Part shown: positions 41,437-49,655 of the stretch, piece after piece
Position numbering within the stretch: position 1 is the first letter of the stretch
Layout of the letters: each line of letters starts with the position of its first letter
Source: Candidatus Flexifilum breve
Lineage (GTDB): Bacteria; Chloroflexota; Anaerolineae; Aggregatilineales; Phototrophicaceae
Assembly: GCA_016717205.1 (NCBI GenBank)
Contig: JADKGC010000001.1
Span: 620,001-684,000, forward strand
Reading direction: 5' to 3'
Length of the DNA: 64,000 bases
The notes under the pieces: generated by a model
Database searches by the model: none
The model's input: the letters and a program-made list of their open reading frames with translations, nothing else
Told to the model about the DNA's origin: nothing
Position numbers and translations under genes: made by a program

Positions 41437-42648
41437 TTATTCCGCACCCAATTGCTGATAGAAGTAGAACTCGTGATCCGGCAGCAGTTCCGGATGGAAA
41501 ATCTTGATCAGATCGGCAAGGATGAGATCGGGATGCGCCGCGCCCGTCTCAAAGTAGTCGCTGCCGCCATTGATGTTCATGCGCAGGTTGTTATTCCACA
41601 GGTTGCCCGTCTGGAAAGCGGCAAAGGCGGCGAAGCGCGAGTCGTCGGCCAGCATTTGCGCCTGCGTGCTCCAGAACTGGTTGACATTCACCCAGAATTC
41701 CGCTTCGGCTCCCTGTTCGAGCACCACTTCAAAATCGAGCGGGTTGCTCGTGCCGGGCATTTCCGCCCACAGAAAGTCGGCGCCCGCATCCGCTAACAAC
41801 TGCGCGATGGTGCTGTCACCGCCGGGCATGTACCACACGCCGCTGAACGGGCTGGCGGTGATCGCCGTGGGGCGCGTCGCCACATCCGTCGCCAGCATCG
41901 TGAGCGCGGTATAGCGTTCCGCGACGCCCGCGAACAGCTCATTCGCCGCCGCTTCCGTGTTGAAGAACAGGGCGATATATTTGCCCCATTCGGCTTGCCC
42001 GAGCGGCGATGTATCGGTGTAATCCGCGTTGAGCACGGCGGGAACGCCCGCATCGTTGAGCTGCGCGAGGGTCGTCCCACCCGCAAAGAATTCCTGCGCC
42101 ATGACCAGATCGGGTTCGATGCTGATTAGCAGTTCGAAGTTGATCTCGCCGCCCGTGCCGCCACCGCCGATTTCAGCCACATCACCCGCCGCCACCAGCG
42201 CCAGCACGTCTTCGTTGCTCGTGTAGAGCGTGGTATCCACGCCGACCAGATGATCGAGCAGCCCTTGATCGTCGAGGTGCGGGAGCATACTCGTCGACAT
42301 GGTCACGAACCGTTGAATCGGGATTTCAAACGTGGGGATGTCCGCGTAGCCCTCCGGGGCGGGCGTGCCGCACTGCACCAGCACGTATTGCAGCGGCGTT
42401 TCTGCCCCAACCCACGGCAGCATGGTCACGACTTTGTAGTTGTTGAAGTATTCCACGTCGAAGTTGTTCGCATAGTCGACGGTGGCTTTCGCCGGGAAGT
42501 AATCGACAGTCGGGTCGTAGTTCTCGACACAGCCATCGATGAGGTTGATCTCGGGAGCTGCGGCCTGCGCATCGACGGTGATGACCACCGTGAGCAGCAG
42601 GGCGGTCACTAAAGAGCAGAGGATAAAGGTGAAACGTGTGATTTTCAT
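41437..42648 (-). CDS. btuF: corrinoid ABC transporter substrate-binding protein (TroA/BtuF superfamily)
   Basis: The 403-residue protein has a Sec signal (FTFILCSLVTALLLTVVITV, cleaved near DAQAAAP) and the TroA/BtuF fold: an N-terminal lobe with VVTMLPWVGAETPLQYVLVQ, a connecting helix, and a C-terminal lobe with FNTEAAANELFAGVAERYTA. It is longer than E. coli BtuF (about 266 residues). The ATG at 42648 has AGGA 8 nt upstream. An in-frame extension to 42786 runs through the riboswitch terminator and is rejected. Corrinoid specificity is inferred from the riboswitch, and iron-siderophore transport is the main alternative. Confidence 0.82.
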   Translation of the reverse strand: MKITRFTFILCSLVTALLLTVVITVDAQAAAPEINLIDGCVENYDPTVDYFPAKATVDYANNFDVEYFNNYKVVTMLPWVGAETPLQYVLVQCGTPAPEGYADIPTFEIPIQRFVTMSTSMLPHLDDQGLLDHLVGVDTTLYTSNEDVLALVAAGDVAEIGGGGTGGEINFELLISIEPDLVMAQEFFAGGTTLAQLNDAGVPAVLNADYTDTSPLGQAEWGKYIALFFNTEAAANELFAGVAERYTALTMLATDVATRPTAITASPFSGVWYMPGGDSTIAQLLADAGADFLWAEMPGTSNPLDFEVVLEQGAEAEFWVNVNQFWSTQAQMLADDSRFAAFAAFQTGNLWNNNLRMNINGGSDYFETGAAHPDLILADLIKIFHPELLPDHEFYFYQQLGAE

Positions 42649-42687
42649 CAGAGAATCCTGGATTGACGATATAGACTTGCCCACCAA

Positions 42688-42712
42688 AGAAAAAACCCGC
42701 CTGTGAGCGGGT
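42688..42712 (-). terminator. riboswitch-linked terminator before btuF
   Basis: On the minus strand ACCCGC-TCACAG-GCGGGT is followed by TTTTTTCTTT. It sits between the riboswitch aptamer and the btuF start, as expected for a transcription-attenuation switch. Confidence 0.8.
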
Positions 42713-42890
42713 GAACGATAAATCGTTTCGTTAGCTCGCACCCTTTCTCCACGAAGGACACTGCACAAGACTGTCTGGTGAGTCATCGGGCTTCGGCAGG
42801 GTAGCCGTTACCGTTGCGGGACAGCGCCGGATTCGCACCGGTCTTCCCTCACTTTAGACTGTCATGACGGACTATGTAGTCGCCTCAGAT
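42713..42890 (-). ncRNA. cobalamin riboswitch upstream of btuFCD
   Basis: On the minus strand the conserved aptamer core is visible: GGGAAGACCGGTGCGAATCC, then GGCGCTGTCCCGCAACGGTA, then GAAGCCCGATGACTC. These match the cobalamin riboswitch consensus (GGTGC-AATCC, GCTGTCCCGCAAC-GT, GAAGCC..GA..ACTC). The aptamer begins just after the apbE stop (42904) and ends at a Rho-independent terminator, so high B12 should switch off corrinoid import. Confidence 0.92.
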
Positions 42891-42903
42891 CATCGCATGC
42901 ACC

Positions 42904-43929
42904 TTAGGCCCGCACCGGAAAGTTGGCTGACTGGCGGGTGATCCCATGTTTGTTGATGACCAGCGCTTCAGCCTCAGGGAGCCGCGCAATCAAGGCGAGC
43001 CCCGCCTCCGCGCCCATGACCATGAGTGAGGTCGCGAGTGCATCGGCATCGCAGGCGGTCGGCGCGATCACGCTGGCGCTGCTCAATTCATCCGGTGATA
43101 CGCCGCTGTGCGGGTCGAGGATGTGATGCAGCCGCCGATCCGGCGTGAACGTGTACTGGTAATCGCCGGAGGTCGCCAGCGCGCGGCTGACCAACTCCGC
43201 GATGATCGGGGTCGTACTCGCGCTGCCGGGCGGCGCTTGAATGCTCACCTGCCACGACTGCGCGGTTGCGCTGCCGTAGGTTTGCAGGTCACCGCCGAGT
43301 TCAACGAGCACCTGATCGAAGCCGAGTTCGCGTAGGGCGGCGGCACCGGCATCGATGATGTAACCTTTGGCGATCCCGTCGAGCGTAACGGCCATGCCGG
43401 GAAGATTCAGGCGAATGGCATCCGCATGGATGGAGATCTGACGGTAATCGACGAGCTGCTGCGCCGCCGAGATCTGCTCAGCCGTGGGCAGCGAACCGGA
43501 CTGCGCCGCCGCGCGATACTGCCTGAGCACCGCCTCGACCGTCACATCAAAGGCGCCCGCGGTGAGATCGCCATAAGCGACCGCTTTGGTCAACACGGTT
43601 TTCAGTTCAGGATGCGGATCGCTCAGCGCGCCCGTCGCATTGAGTTGGCTCAACTGGCTGTCCGGACGAAAACGGCTGAACACCGCTTCGAGCGCTGCCA
43701 TGCGGTCGAACGCCGCGTTGATCGCCGCGCGCGCCTGAGCGCCGTTTGAGCTGATCACGGTCAGATGGGCGATACTGCCGAGCAGCATCCGCGTTTCCTG
43801 CAAGGATTCAACCGGCTGAGCGGCGCGCAGCCCGGCCGACAGGCCGAGACCACCAGCAGCAGCCAACCCGGCGAACGCGGTCAGGCGGATGAACTGGCGA
43901 CGTGACAGCGACGCCGGTTTCTGGTTCAT
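42904..43929 (-). CDS. apbE: FAD:protein FMN transferase ApbE
   Basis: The 341-residue ApbE protein starts with a twin-arginine signal (LSRRQFIRLTAFAGLAAAGG). Family motifs are FSRFRPDSQLSQLN, GIAKGYIIDAGAAALRELG, LVELGGDLQTYG and ACDADALATSLMVMG. It transfers FMN from FAD onto a Thr of target proteins outside the membrane. The nearest target is RdhC in the same operon, which has the motif DGVSGAT. GGAG lies 7 nt before the ATG at 43929, which overlaps the stop of the small membrane protein gene. It ends the rdh operon. Confidence 0.92.
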   Translation of the reverse strand: MNQKPASLSRRQFIRLTAFAGLAAAGGLGLSAGLRAAQPVESLQETRMLLGSIAHLTVISSNGAQARAAINAAFDRMAALEAVFSRFRPDSQLSQLNATGALSDPHPELKTVLTKAVAYGDLTAGAFDVTVEAVLRQYRAAAQSGSLPTAEQISAAQQLVDYRQISIHADAIRLNLPGMAVTLDGIAKGYIIDAGAAALRELGFDQVLVELGGDLQTYGSATAQSWQVSIQAPPGSASTTPIIAELVSRALATSGDYQYTFTPDRRLHHILDPHSGVSPDELSSASVIAPTACDADALATSLMVMGAEAGLALIARLPEAEALVINKHGITRQSANFPVRA

Positions 43930-44156
43930 GATCCGCTCCTTGTTGGCGTCGGGACGACCGTCGCATAGTCGGCCTGCGCAGTCAGCACAATCGGGTTGCG
44001 CGTCGCGGTTGCGCGGAGCGTCGGCTGCGCGATCGCCACTGAAGGGTCTGAAGTCAGCGCCAGCACAAGGGTCAGGCACACCAGCACCACACAGACAGCC
44101 ACATAGCCGATCAAGAGATACTGCCGCTTGTCGGTTGGGCGTTCTTCTTGTCCCAT
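43926..44156 (-). CDS. small single-pass membrane protein between rdhC and apbE
   Basis: The 76-residue protein has a charged N-terminus (MGQEERPTDKRQ), one helix (LLIGYVAVCVVLVCLTLVLA) and a Thr/Pro-rich tail that should lie outside the membrane. No family is recognised. It overlaps rdhC by 46 nt and apbE by 4 nt, so it is translated with them and may help anchor or assemble the flavin electron-transfer unit. ATG at 44156 is chosen; a TTG 15 nt upstream is possible. Confidence 0.55.
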   Translation of the reverse strand: MGQEERPTDKRQYLLIGYVAVCVVLVCLTLVLALTSDPSVAIAQPTLRATATRNPIVLTAQADYATVVPTPTRSGS

Positions 44157-45364
44157 AAGTTTTTCACCCAATGCCGCACTTCACCGATATACGAGACGAC
44201 CGGGTCCAGCGGGCAGAGATAATTGCAGAACGGACGATAAATCACGAGTGAGCCAAACAGGATCAGAATGAGTAAGACCCACTGCGGCCACGAACCTTCG
44301 AGATTGAACAGCGTGCCAAAGGGTTCGTAGCTGGCCGCGCCCGGCTGGCGGAGGGCTAAGCCCAACACAATCGCGGTGAAGGATAGGCCGCGCTGGAGCC
44401 ATTGTAGTTTGCTGTAGATCTGGCGCGGCTGATACGCTTTCGCGCCAGTGAGTGACCCGAGAAATTCCTGAGTCGCGCCGAACGGACAAAACCACGAGCA
44501 GTACGGGTTTTTGCCTTGAATGGACGTCACCACCATGATTCCGCCGAGCAGCAGGAACCAATACAGGTTGTTGTGCCAATCCGGGAAGTAGCCCGCGAGC
44601 AGCGAAATAACATTCGCCAGCGTCAGCGGTTTGTTGAAGATGAAACCGAGCATGATCACGCCCGCCGCCATCACGACCCACCGTCCATACTTCTTGAACG
44701 GTGACCGCGACCGGATGCGATGCAGGAAGAAGCTCACAATGAACAGCGCGAGCAGCGTCACTTCCGGCACGCCGAACTGGATCGGGCGATTGTCCGGCGG
44801 GATCACGGCATTGGGGATCGCCTGGGCCGCGATACCGCGTACGGCCAAGCGAATGCTCTGCGCGACGGCTTCGGAGGAGAGTGTCGCTCCGCTCACGCCG
44901 TCGATATCGTCGCCAATTGTCAGGGCTTCGTCATAGCGCGCGCCGATGAACTGGCTGTAGTAATCGGAGTTTTCAAGCTGGCGGAAGAAGTTCGGCGTTT
45001 CGACATGCTGGACGACCGCCACATTCAGAATGGTACCTGCAGTATCTGTGCCCACCAACAGCGCGACTGGTCCACCATAGCCAGAACCGATGCCCGCCAT
45101 GGCGTAACCCACGACGGAAAATGAGCCATCGGCGCTCGCCGCGAAACCCGTGAACAGCCCATTGCTGCCCGCTTCAACCCGTTCCGCTTGTGGCAGCACG
45201 TCGGCGAAGTAATCGCTAAGGGGCAGTTCGCCGCTCTGGCCGAGATAGCCGATCAGCCACGCCGCCACCAGAATCGCAAATGCGGCCAGACTCACCAGAG
45301 TCTGCCGCCGTTTCTGGCGTGCCCGCCGGGCTTGGATGGTATTCTGCAACGCTGCCTTGTCCAT
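44111..45364 (-). CDS. rdhC: RdhC/NosR-like FMN-binding membrane protein
   Basis: The 417-residue protein has an N-terminal helix (about 24-42), an extracytoplasmic FMN-binding domain (about 60-175) with DGVSGATLSSEAV, where Thr161 is the predicted site of covalent FMN attachment by ApbE, then five or six helices and two Cys motifs, CSWFCPFG and CNYLCPLDP. This is the layout of NosR/NirI and of RdhC proteins that pass electrons from quinols to exported reductases or aid their maturation. It lies between rdhB (87 nt upstream) and a small membrane protein (overlapping). Confidence 0.88.
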   Translation of the reverse strand: MDKAALQNTIQARRARQKRRQTLVSLAAFAILVAAWLIGYLGQSGELPLSDYFADVLPQAERVEAGSNGLFTGFAASADGSFSVVGYAMAGIGSGYGGPVALLVGTDTAGTILNVAVVQHVETPNFFRQLENSDYYSQFIGARYDEALTIGDDIDGVSGATLSSEAVAQSIRLAVRGIAAQAIPNAVIPPDNRPIQFGVPEVTLLALFIVSFFLHRIRSRSPFKKYGRWVVMAAGVIMLGFIFNKPLTLANVISLLAGYFPDWHNNLYWFLLLGGIMVVTSIQGKNPYCSWFCPFGATQEFLGSLTGAKAYQPRQIYSKLQWLQRGLSFTAIVLGLALRQPGAASYEPFGTLFNLEGSWPQWVLLILILFGSLVIYRPFCNYLCPLDPVVSYIGEVRHWVKNLWDKKNAQPTSGSIS

Positions 45365-45451
45365 GACTACTGATCTCTCTGCATATCGATTCCGGCGGAG
45401 AAACAGGTGCGTCTCTCCGCCGGACTGGTGAACTATGTGACCATTACCGAT

Positions 45452-45733
45452 TTAGGCGGCGGGGGCAGCCTTTTGGGTGCTGCGCCACGCGCGGATAGCG
45501 ACCACCGCGGCGAGAATAAGCCCCGGCACACCGAAAGCGGCCAGCAGCACACCGGCGGCGCGCGGTTCCAGTTCGCCCATCGAACCGTTGTAGTTCTCGA
45601 TGGCGAGCATGAAGAAAACGACTGCGAGGACCAGCAGAACCCAGTCAAACCAGGCCAGCTTGATCTTCGGATTGTTACGGAGGTAAAGCGCGCCAGCGCC
45701 GAGCAGGAAACCTGCGATAATCCAGAACAACAT
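45452..45733 (-). CDS. rdhB: reductive dehalogenase membrane anchor RdhB
   Basis: The 93-residue protein has three helices (MLFWIIAGFLLGAGALYL, WFDWVLLVLAVVFFMLAI, VLLAAFGVPGLILAAVVAI). The loop AIENYNGSMGELEPRAAG resembles the conserved Q/EN-x-x-GS-x-x-E-x-EP-x-A loop of RdhB anchors. It lies 29 nt after rdhA1, the standard order. It should hold RdhA at the outer face of the cytoplasmic membrane. Confidence 0.85.
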   Translation of the reverse strand: MLFWIIAGFLLGAGALYLRNNPKIKLAWFDWVLLVLAVVFFMLAIENYNGSMGELEPRAAGVLLAAFGVPGLILAAVVAIRAWRSTQKAAPAA

Positions 45734-45762
45734 GGGGTATGCCCTTTCTTTTCTCTGCGCGC

Positions 45763-47148
45763 TTAGGCGTCAGCGTGACCCTGCCGGGTATCAATACCGA
45801 ATTCCGCGTAATCCAGACGCCACCATTCTTCCGGATCCTTCTGCGGCTGATCTTTCGGTCCGGGCGAGTAGACGGTGCGGCTGAGTTCGGCCAGCGCGCT
45901 GTTGAAGATTGTCGTCGTGCCGATCACACCCTTGACCATGCTGTGGATTAGTGCGCGATCCTTGACCGAGAACGGGCACACCGCGAAGCAGATACCGCAG
46001 TTGGTGCCGACTTCGGCCCAGTAGTTGCGGCAGGAGAGCGAGTTCTCATACCACGTGCGGACGCCGCCACGGTTCCATCCACCCTGCGTTTCGTAGGATG
46101 GTTCACTGGCAGTGCTCAGCGATCCCGACGGGCAGTAGGTCGCGCACGTCTTGCAGGTGCGGCAGAAATTCATGATACCGGCGTCGATCGGGCTGGTGGG
46201 CGCGACCGGCAGGTTCGTAACCATCTTGAAGGCGCGCACCATCGGGCCGTATTCCGGCGTGATCATGCGGTTCAAACGGGACATTTCGCCGAGGCCAGCG
46301 AGCACGCCAAACGCCGGGGCAATGCCGAGCGCATTGGTTTCCGATTCGCCGAGACCGTAGTAGCCAATCCCGCGCAGGAAGCCCTGCAAACGGCTCTGGA
46401 TGGCGCGATTTTCAGCATAGGTGAGGGCGGTGGTCGCTGCGCCAACCGGGGTTGGGCTGCGTGACATGCCTTCCTGCGACATCTGCACCGTCCACACGAT
46501 GACCCAGCGCGCGCTCTTGGGGATGATACGCTGCGTTTCGGTTTCTTCGGGGACTTCCGTATCTTCGCTGATGACCAGTTCTTTGCCATCCGGATCAATC
46601 GCGTAAATCAGTTTTTCGGTGTTCGCATCCAGTTCGACGAAACCGACGGTCGCCGCGCCAAACGCGCGCAGGGCCGAACGGATCATCTCGGAAGCTTCCT
46701 CCGGCGTGCCTTCCCAACGCGGAATACCGTTCTCTTCCGGCTTGGCGACATTGTCGGGACCGAGGAACGACTGGGTTGCGCCGATGCCGCTGGCGCGATA
46801 CAGCGCGATGTCGCGCGTCGAGTAGCCCACCTGGCCTGCACGGTTGCGCTCATAGACCGCAATCGCATTCTGATCCTGCACGGCCTGGAACGCTTCCGCA
46901 TCCATGTACTTGCTCCAACCGCGGCGAACCGTGTTGCGTTCGTCAAAGCGGTAGATGGCTTCCCAGTCGATTTCAGCCGTGGGTTGCCCGATGGTCCGCA
47001 CCCAGTTCGGACGGGCGAGCATGCCGGGCTTATCGCTCCAGCTTTCACCGAATTCCTCGATGGGCCCTAACGCGGCGACGGTGGCAGCTCCCATACCGAG
47101 CAGCCCCATTTCTTTCAAGAACTCGCGTCTATTCAAACTTGAGGTCAT
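45763..47148 (-). CDS. rdhA: reductive dehalogenase catalytic subunit (RdhA1)
   Basis: The 461-residue protein has a twin-arginine signal (LNRREFLKEMG, Arg7-Arg8), an N-terminal region with GQPTAEIDWEAIYRFDER, a corrinoid-binding nitroreductase-like core (ARWVIVWTVQMSQEG, ALTYAENRAIQ, then GLGEMSRLNRMITPEYGP) and a two-cluster domain with CRTCKTCATYCP and NCGICFAVCPF. This order matches RdhA, which uses cobalamin and two [4Fe-4S] clusters to remove halogens reductively. The Tyr in ALTYAEN may be the catalytic proton donor. It is followed by RdhB and RdhC and preceded by a cobalamin riboswitch. The electron acceptor is unknown and may not be a chlorinated solvent. Confidence 0.9.
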   Translation of the reverse strand: MTSSLNRREFLKEMGLLGMGAATVAALGPIEEFGESWSDKPGMLARPNWVRTIGQPTAEIDWEAIYRFDERNTVRRGWSKYMDAEAFQAVQDQNAIAVYERNRAGQVGYSTRDIALYRASGIGATQSFLGPDNVAKPEENGIPRWEGTPEEASEMIRSALRAFGAATVGFVELDANTEKLIYAIDPDGKELVISEDTEVPEETETQRIIPKSARWVIVWTVQMSQEGMSRSPTPVGAATTALTYAENRAIQSRLQGFLRGIGYYGLGESETNALGIAPAFGVLAGLGEMSRLNRMITPEYGPMVRAFKMVTNLPVAPTSPIDAGIMNFCRTCKTCATYCPSGSLSTASEPSYETQGGWNRGGVRTWYENSLSCRNYWAEVGTNCGICFAVCPFSVKDRALIHSMVKGVIGTTTIFNSALAELSRTVYSPGPKDQPQKDPEEWWRLDYAEFGIDTRQGHADA

Positions 47149-47230
47149 AGGTAAATCCCTTCCTTACCGCAGCCCCGTGACCGGGGTGCTGTCTGCTAAA
47201 AGCATTCTTGAGACCGCAAATCACGCTGAA

Positions 47231-47476
47231 TTAGCGTGGACGACAACTCGCACAACCGCTGCCGGCAGCACTACATCCCCCGCACGCCGACACCCCGGCC
47301 AGCGCCCGACGTTCGCCCCCGCCGCCGCCGGAGAAAATCGCGACGACACTGATCAAACGCTGCGTCTCCTGCGAGGCGCATTCGGGACAAGCGGACGGGC
47401 TGTCCAGTTCGGAGATCGACTTCCGGACGGAGAAGGTGGTCTTGCAGTGGGCGCAATGGTAATCGTAAACGGGCAC
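47231..47476 (-). CDS. FmdB-type zinc-ribbon protein
   Basis: The 81-residue protein begins PVYDYHCAHCKTTFSVRKSI and has a second Cys pair in ACPECASQETQRLIS, the FmdB zinc-ribbon pattern. The tail adds CGGC and GCASC, giving eight Cys. The start is GTG at 47476 with a perfect AGGAGG 5 nt before it. It is the first gene after the cobalamin riboswitch, 82 nt upstream of rdhA1. Its role is unknown. Regulation or metal handling for RdhA assembly is a position-based guess. Confidence 0.82.
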   Translation of the reverse strand: MPVYDYHCAHCKTTFSVRKSISELDSPSACPECASQETQRLISVVAIFSGGGGGERRALAGVSACGGCSAAGSGCASCRPR

Positions 47477-47502
47477 TTCAAACCTCCTGCTGCTTGGCCG
47501 GT

Positions 47503-47540
47503 AAACAAAAAGAGCCGGGAGCGCCTGCGCGCTGCCCGAC
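47503..47540 (-). terminator. riboswitch-linked terminator before the rdh operon
   Basis: On the minus strand GTCGGGCAGCGC-GCAG-GCGCTCCCGGC is followed by TCTTTTTGTTT. It lies just upstream of the ribosome site of the zinc-ribbon gene, so transcription of the rdh operon can be stopped when the aptamer is B12-bound. Confidence 0.78.
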
Positions 47541-47665
47541 CCCTAAGACTCGTAGGAACGGCCGATTTGGTCATCTGGCTTCGCCGGTTTCCCGGCGTCA
47601 CAGTTGCGGCTCAGCACCGGATTTCCACCGGATTTCCACCACTTCAATTAGGTAGATTGTGTCGA
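47541..47665 (-). ncRNA. cobalamin riboswitch upstream of the rdh operon
   Basis: On the minus strand the aptamer core reads GGTGGAAATCC, GGTGCTGAGCCGCAACTGTG and GAAGCCAGATGACC, matching the cobalamin riboswitch consensus. The box GGTGGAAATCC appears twice in tandem with an 11-nt period. It is shorter than the aptamer at 42713. It stands before the zinc-ribbon, rdhA1, rdhB, rdhC, orf and apbE operon, linking expression of the corrinoid enzyme to B12 supply. Confidence 0.88.
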
Positions 47666-47734
47666 ATTTACAGGGGATTGTCTGTCAGGAAGGTTGTGAT
47701 CGTTTGTCGGGAGAATCACGACAATCTATACACT

Positions 47735-47763
47735 TTATCTGTAGGGAAATTCCCTACAGATAA
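47735..47763. promoter_or_regulatory. perfect 29-bp palindrome, NreC-like operator candidate
   Basis: TTATCTGTAGGGAA (47735-47748) and TTCCCTACAGATAA (47750-47763) flank a single A. It lies upstream of the riboswitch that heads the rdh operon. The core TAGGG-N5-CCCTA is close to the TAGGG-N4-CCCTA site reported for NreC, a NarL-type regulator. The NarL-type regulator encoded with rdhA2 is therefore a reasonable candidate binder. Confidence 0.62.
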
Positions 47764-47794
47764 GATTAATGTGAGTTATGGATAACGCTTCGCT

Positions 47795-47905
47795 GACCCC
47801 ACCCCCGGCCCCTCCCCGAATTCAGGGAGGGGAGACAGCAAAAACAGGGTTCGCCTCCCCTCTCCCCGCTTGCGTGGGAGAGGGGTTGGGGGTGAGGGGG
47901 ACGCA
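47795..47905. repeat. GC-rich dispersed intergenic repeat
   Basis: CCCCTCCCCGAATTCAGGGA with GGGG forms one inverted repeat and CCCCTCTCCCCGCTTGCGTG with GGAGAGGGG another, joined by AGACAGCAAAAACAGGG. This layout is found scattered in intergenic regions of several unrelated bacterial phyla. It lies just after the rdhA2 stop. Confidence 0.6.
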
Positions 47906-47936
47906 CGAATGAGGCTTATCCCTAACTGACGTAAGA

Positions 47937-49655
47937 TCAATCCTTGTGGGTGTCGATGCCATATTCGGGCAAGTCGAGATCCCACCAGTCACCGGGATCT
48001 TTTTGCACACCGTAGCCGAAGGCATCGTCCATCGTGCGCGTGAGTTCGTCCAGTTCCGGGAAGGTGGCGATCTGCATCCGCACAAGGTCGTGCATAAAGC
48101 TGCGGTTGCGCTTGGAGAAAGGACACACCGAGAAGCAGATGCCGCAGTTGCTGCCAGCTTCTTCGTACCAGTAGCGGCGGCAGCGCACCGAGTCTTCGAA
48201 CCATGCCTGATGTCCGGGATTGCTCCATTCGCCAATGGGAATCCAGCCCGGTTCCGTATCGAAGCTGAGCGCGCTCGGCGGGCAGGCTTCCGCGCACTTC
48301 TTGCACGTGCGGCAGAAGCGCGCGATCCCCGCGTCGATTGGCTTATCCGGTGCAAGCGGCAGATCCGTGATCAGCTTGAAGATGCGTACCATCGGGCCAA
48401 ATTCCGGCGTGACCACCCGGTTCAAGCGCGAGAGTTCGCCCAAACCGGCGAGCACCGCGAGAGCCGGGGCAATGCCAAGACCATTCAATTCAGCCTCGCC
48501 TAAGCCCTGATAGCCGAGTCCCCGTAAGAACTCCTGCACATTGTTCTGGATCATCAGGCCGCGCTGGTACGCTTCGGTCGTCGCCATCTGCGCGATCTTG
48601 GTTGGCGCGCGCCTGATGGCAATATCCGACATCTGTACGGCATACACCACCACCCAGCGCGCCGCAAACGGAATCACGCGCTTTTCCGTGTCCTCGTAGG
48701 CGTGCTCGACATTTTCGAACTCAAGGCGCTTGCCATCATTATCCACACTGTAGATGAGTTTGCGCGTGCGTTCATCGAGTTCGACGATCCCGACAGTGGC
48801 CGCGCCCATCTGCTGCATCGCCACTTTGAGCAGACGCGCATTCTCGTCTGGCGATCCTTGCCAGCGGTCGACGCCGAGATCTTCGGGGCGCGGTGCTTGC
48901 CGCGGACCGAGGAACGTGCGTGGCATGATGTCTCTGGTTCCCGAAAAGGCGTTCGCCAGCGCAAAATCTTTGAGTGTGAATCCGGCCTCATTGTTGGTCA
49001 ATCGGTTGAATTCGTTTTGACGGCGCACTGTTTCCAGATAGTCGTTCTCTTCTTGGCTGGCGAAGCGCCCCAATGCAGGATTGCCGGCCAGCGTATTGCG
49101 GGCGGCATCGACCCGCTGCATCATGTCCCAATCGATGCCCGTCGTCGGAACTTCGACCTGCCGCACCCACCACGGTCGACGATACACGCCGCCGGACGTG
49201 GGCGTACCCAGCATTTGGCTGCCAGCGACCAGCGCCGTCGAACCCGCTGCGCCGACGGTAACGCCCGCCATACCCACGGTTTTGATGAACTGGCGGCGCG
49301 TCAGGGGACGCCCATTCGCCTGTGTCTCATCAGGTTCGGAGCTGCTGCCGAGGGCATCGTCTTTTTGCGCGATCTGCTGCGAGCGATACTTGTGTATGCT
49401 CTGGGCGTCAACACCGCGCATGATGTTGACGATCACTCCGGCTGCGAGCAGCCCGAAGAAAAGCGCCCCGGCGAGCACGGTGGCCTGTGTTTCACCCTCG
49501 ACAAAACTGCTCCACGTGTATTCAAGCAGAATGGCTAAGGACAACAGCCATAATCCCCAGGCCAGCCATTCGCTCGCCGTGCGCCGCCGAACGCGCAGCC
49601 AACGAAAATGAGATTCAAGGTTCAGGATGTCGCGCGGATTCTGGTTATTGGTCAT
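47937..49655 (-). CDS. rdhA: membrane-domain reductive dehalogenase (RdhA2)
   Basis: The 572-residue protein carries two membrane helices at about 31-51 and 59-79, a 40-residue linker, then an internal twin-arginine segment (LTRRQFIKTVG, Arg120-Arg121) and a full RdhA. Core features are ARWVVVYAVQMSDIAIRRAP, GLGELSRLNRVVTPEFGP, PDKPIDAGIARFCRTC, CKKCAEACP and SNCGICFSVCPF. No separate rdhB follows, so the N-terminal helices probably serve as its own anchor. The ATG overlaps the response-regulator stop by 4 nt. The kinase, regulator and rdhA2 form one transcription unit. The N-terminal fusion sets it apart from RdhA1, with which it shares most core motifs. Confidence 0.9.
   Translation of the reverse strand: MTNNQNPRDILNLESHFRWLRVRRRTASEWLAWGLWLLSLAILLEYTWSSFVEGETQATVLAGALFFGLLAAGVIVNIMRGVDAQSIHKYRSQQIAQKDDALGSSSEPDETQANGRPLTRRQFIKTVGMAGVTVGAAGSTALVAGSQMLGTPTSGGVYRRPWWVRQVEVPTTGIDWDMMQRVDAARNTLAGNPALGRFASQEENDYLETVRRQNEFNRLTNNEAGFTLKDFALANAFSGTRDIMPRTFLGPRQAPRPEDLGVDRWQGSPDENARLLKVAMQQMGAATVGIVELDERTRKLIYSVDNDGKRLEFENVEHAYEDTEKRVIPFAARWVVVYAVQMSDIAIRRAPTKIAQMATTEAYQRGLMIQNNVQEFLRGLGYQGLGEAELNGLGIAPALAVLAGLGELSRLNRVVTPEFGPMVRIFKLITDLPLAPDKPIDAGIARFCRTCKKCAEACPPSALSFDTEPGWIPIGEWSNPGHQAWFEDSVRCRRYWYEEAGSNCGICFSVCPFSKRNRSFMHDLVRMQIATFPELDELTRTMDDAFGYGVQKDPGDWWDLDLPEYGIDTHKD

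Noticed and set aside
42649..42786. N-terminal extension of the btuF frame
   Set aside because: It lies across the riboswitch terminator and precedes a proper signal peptide with its own ribosome site.
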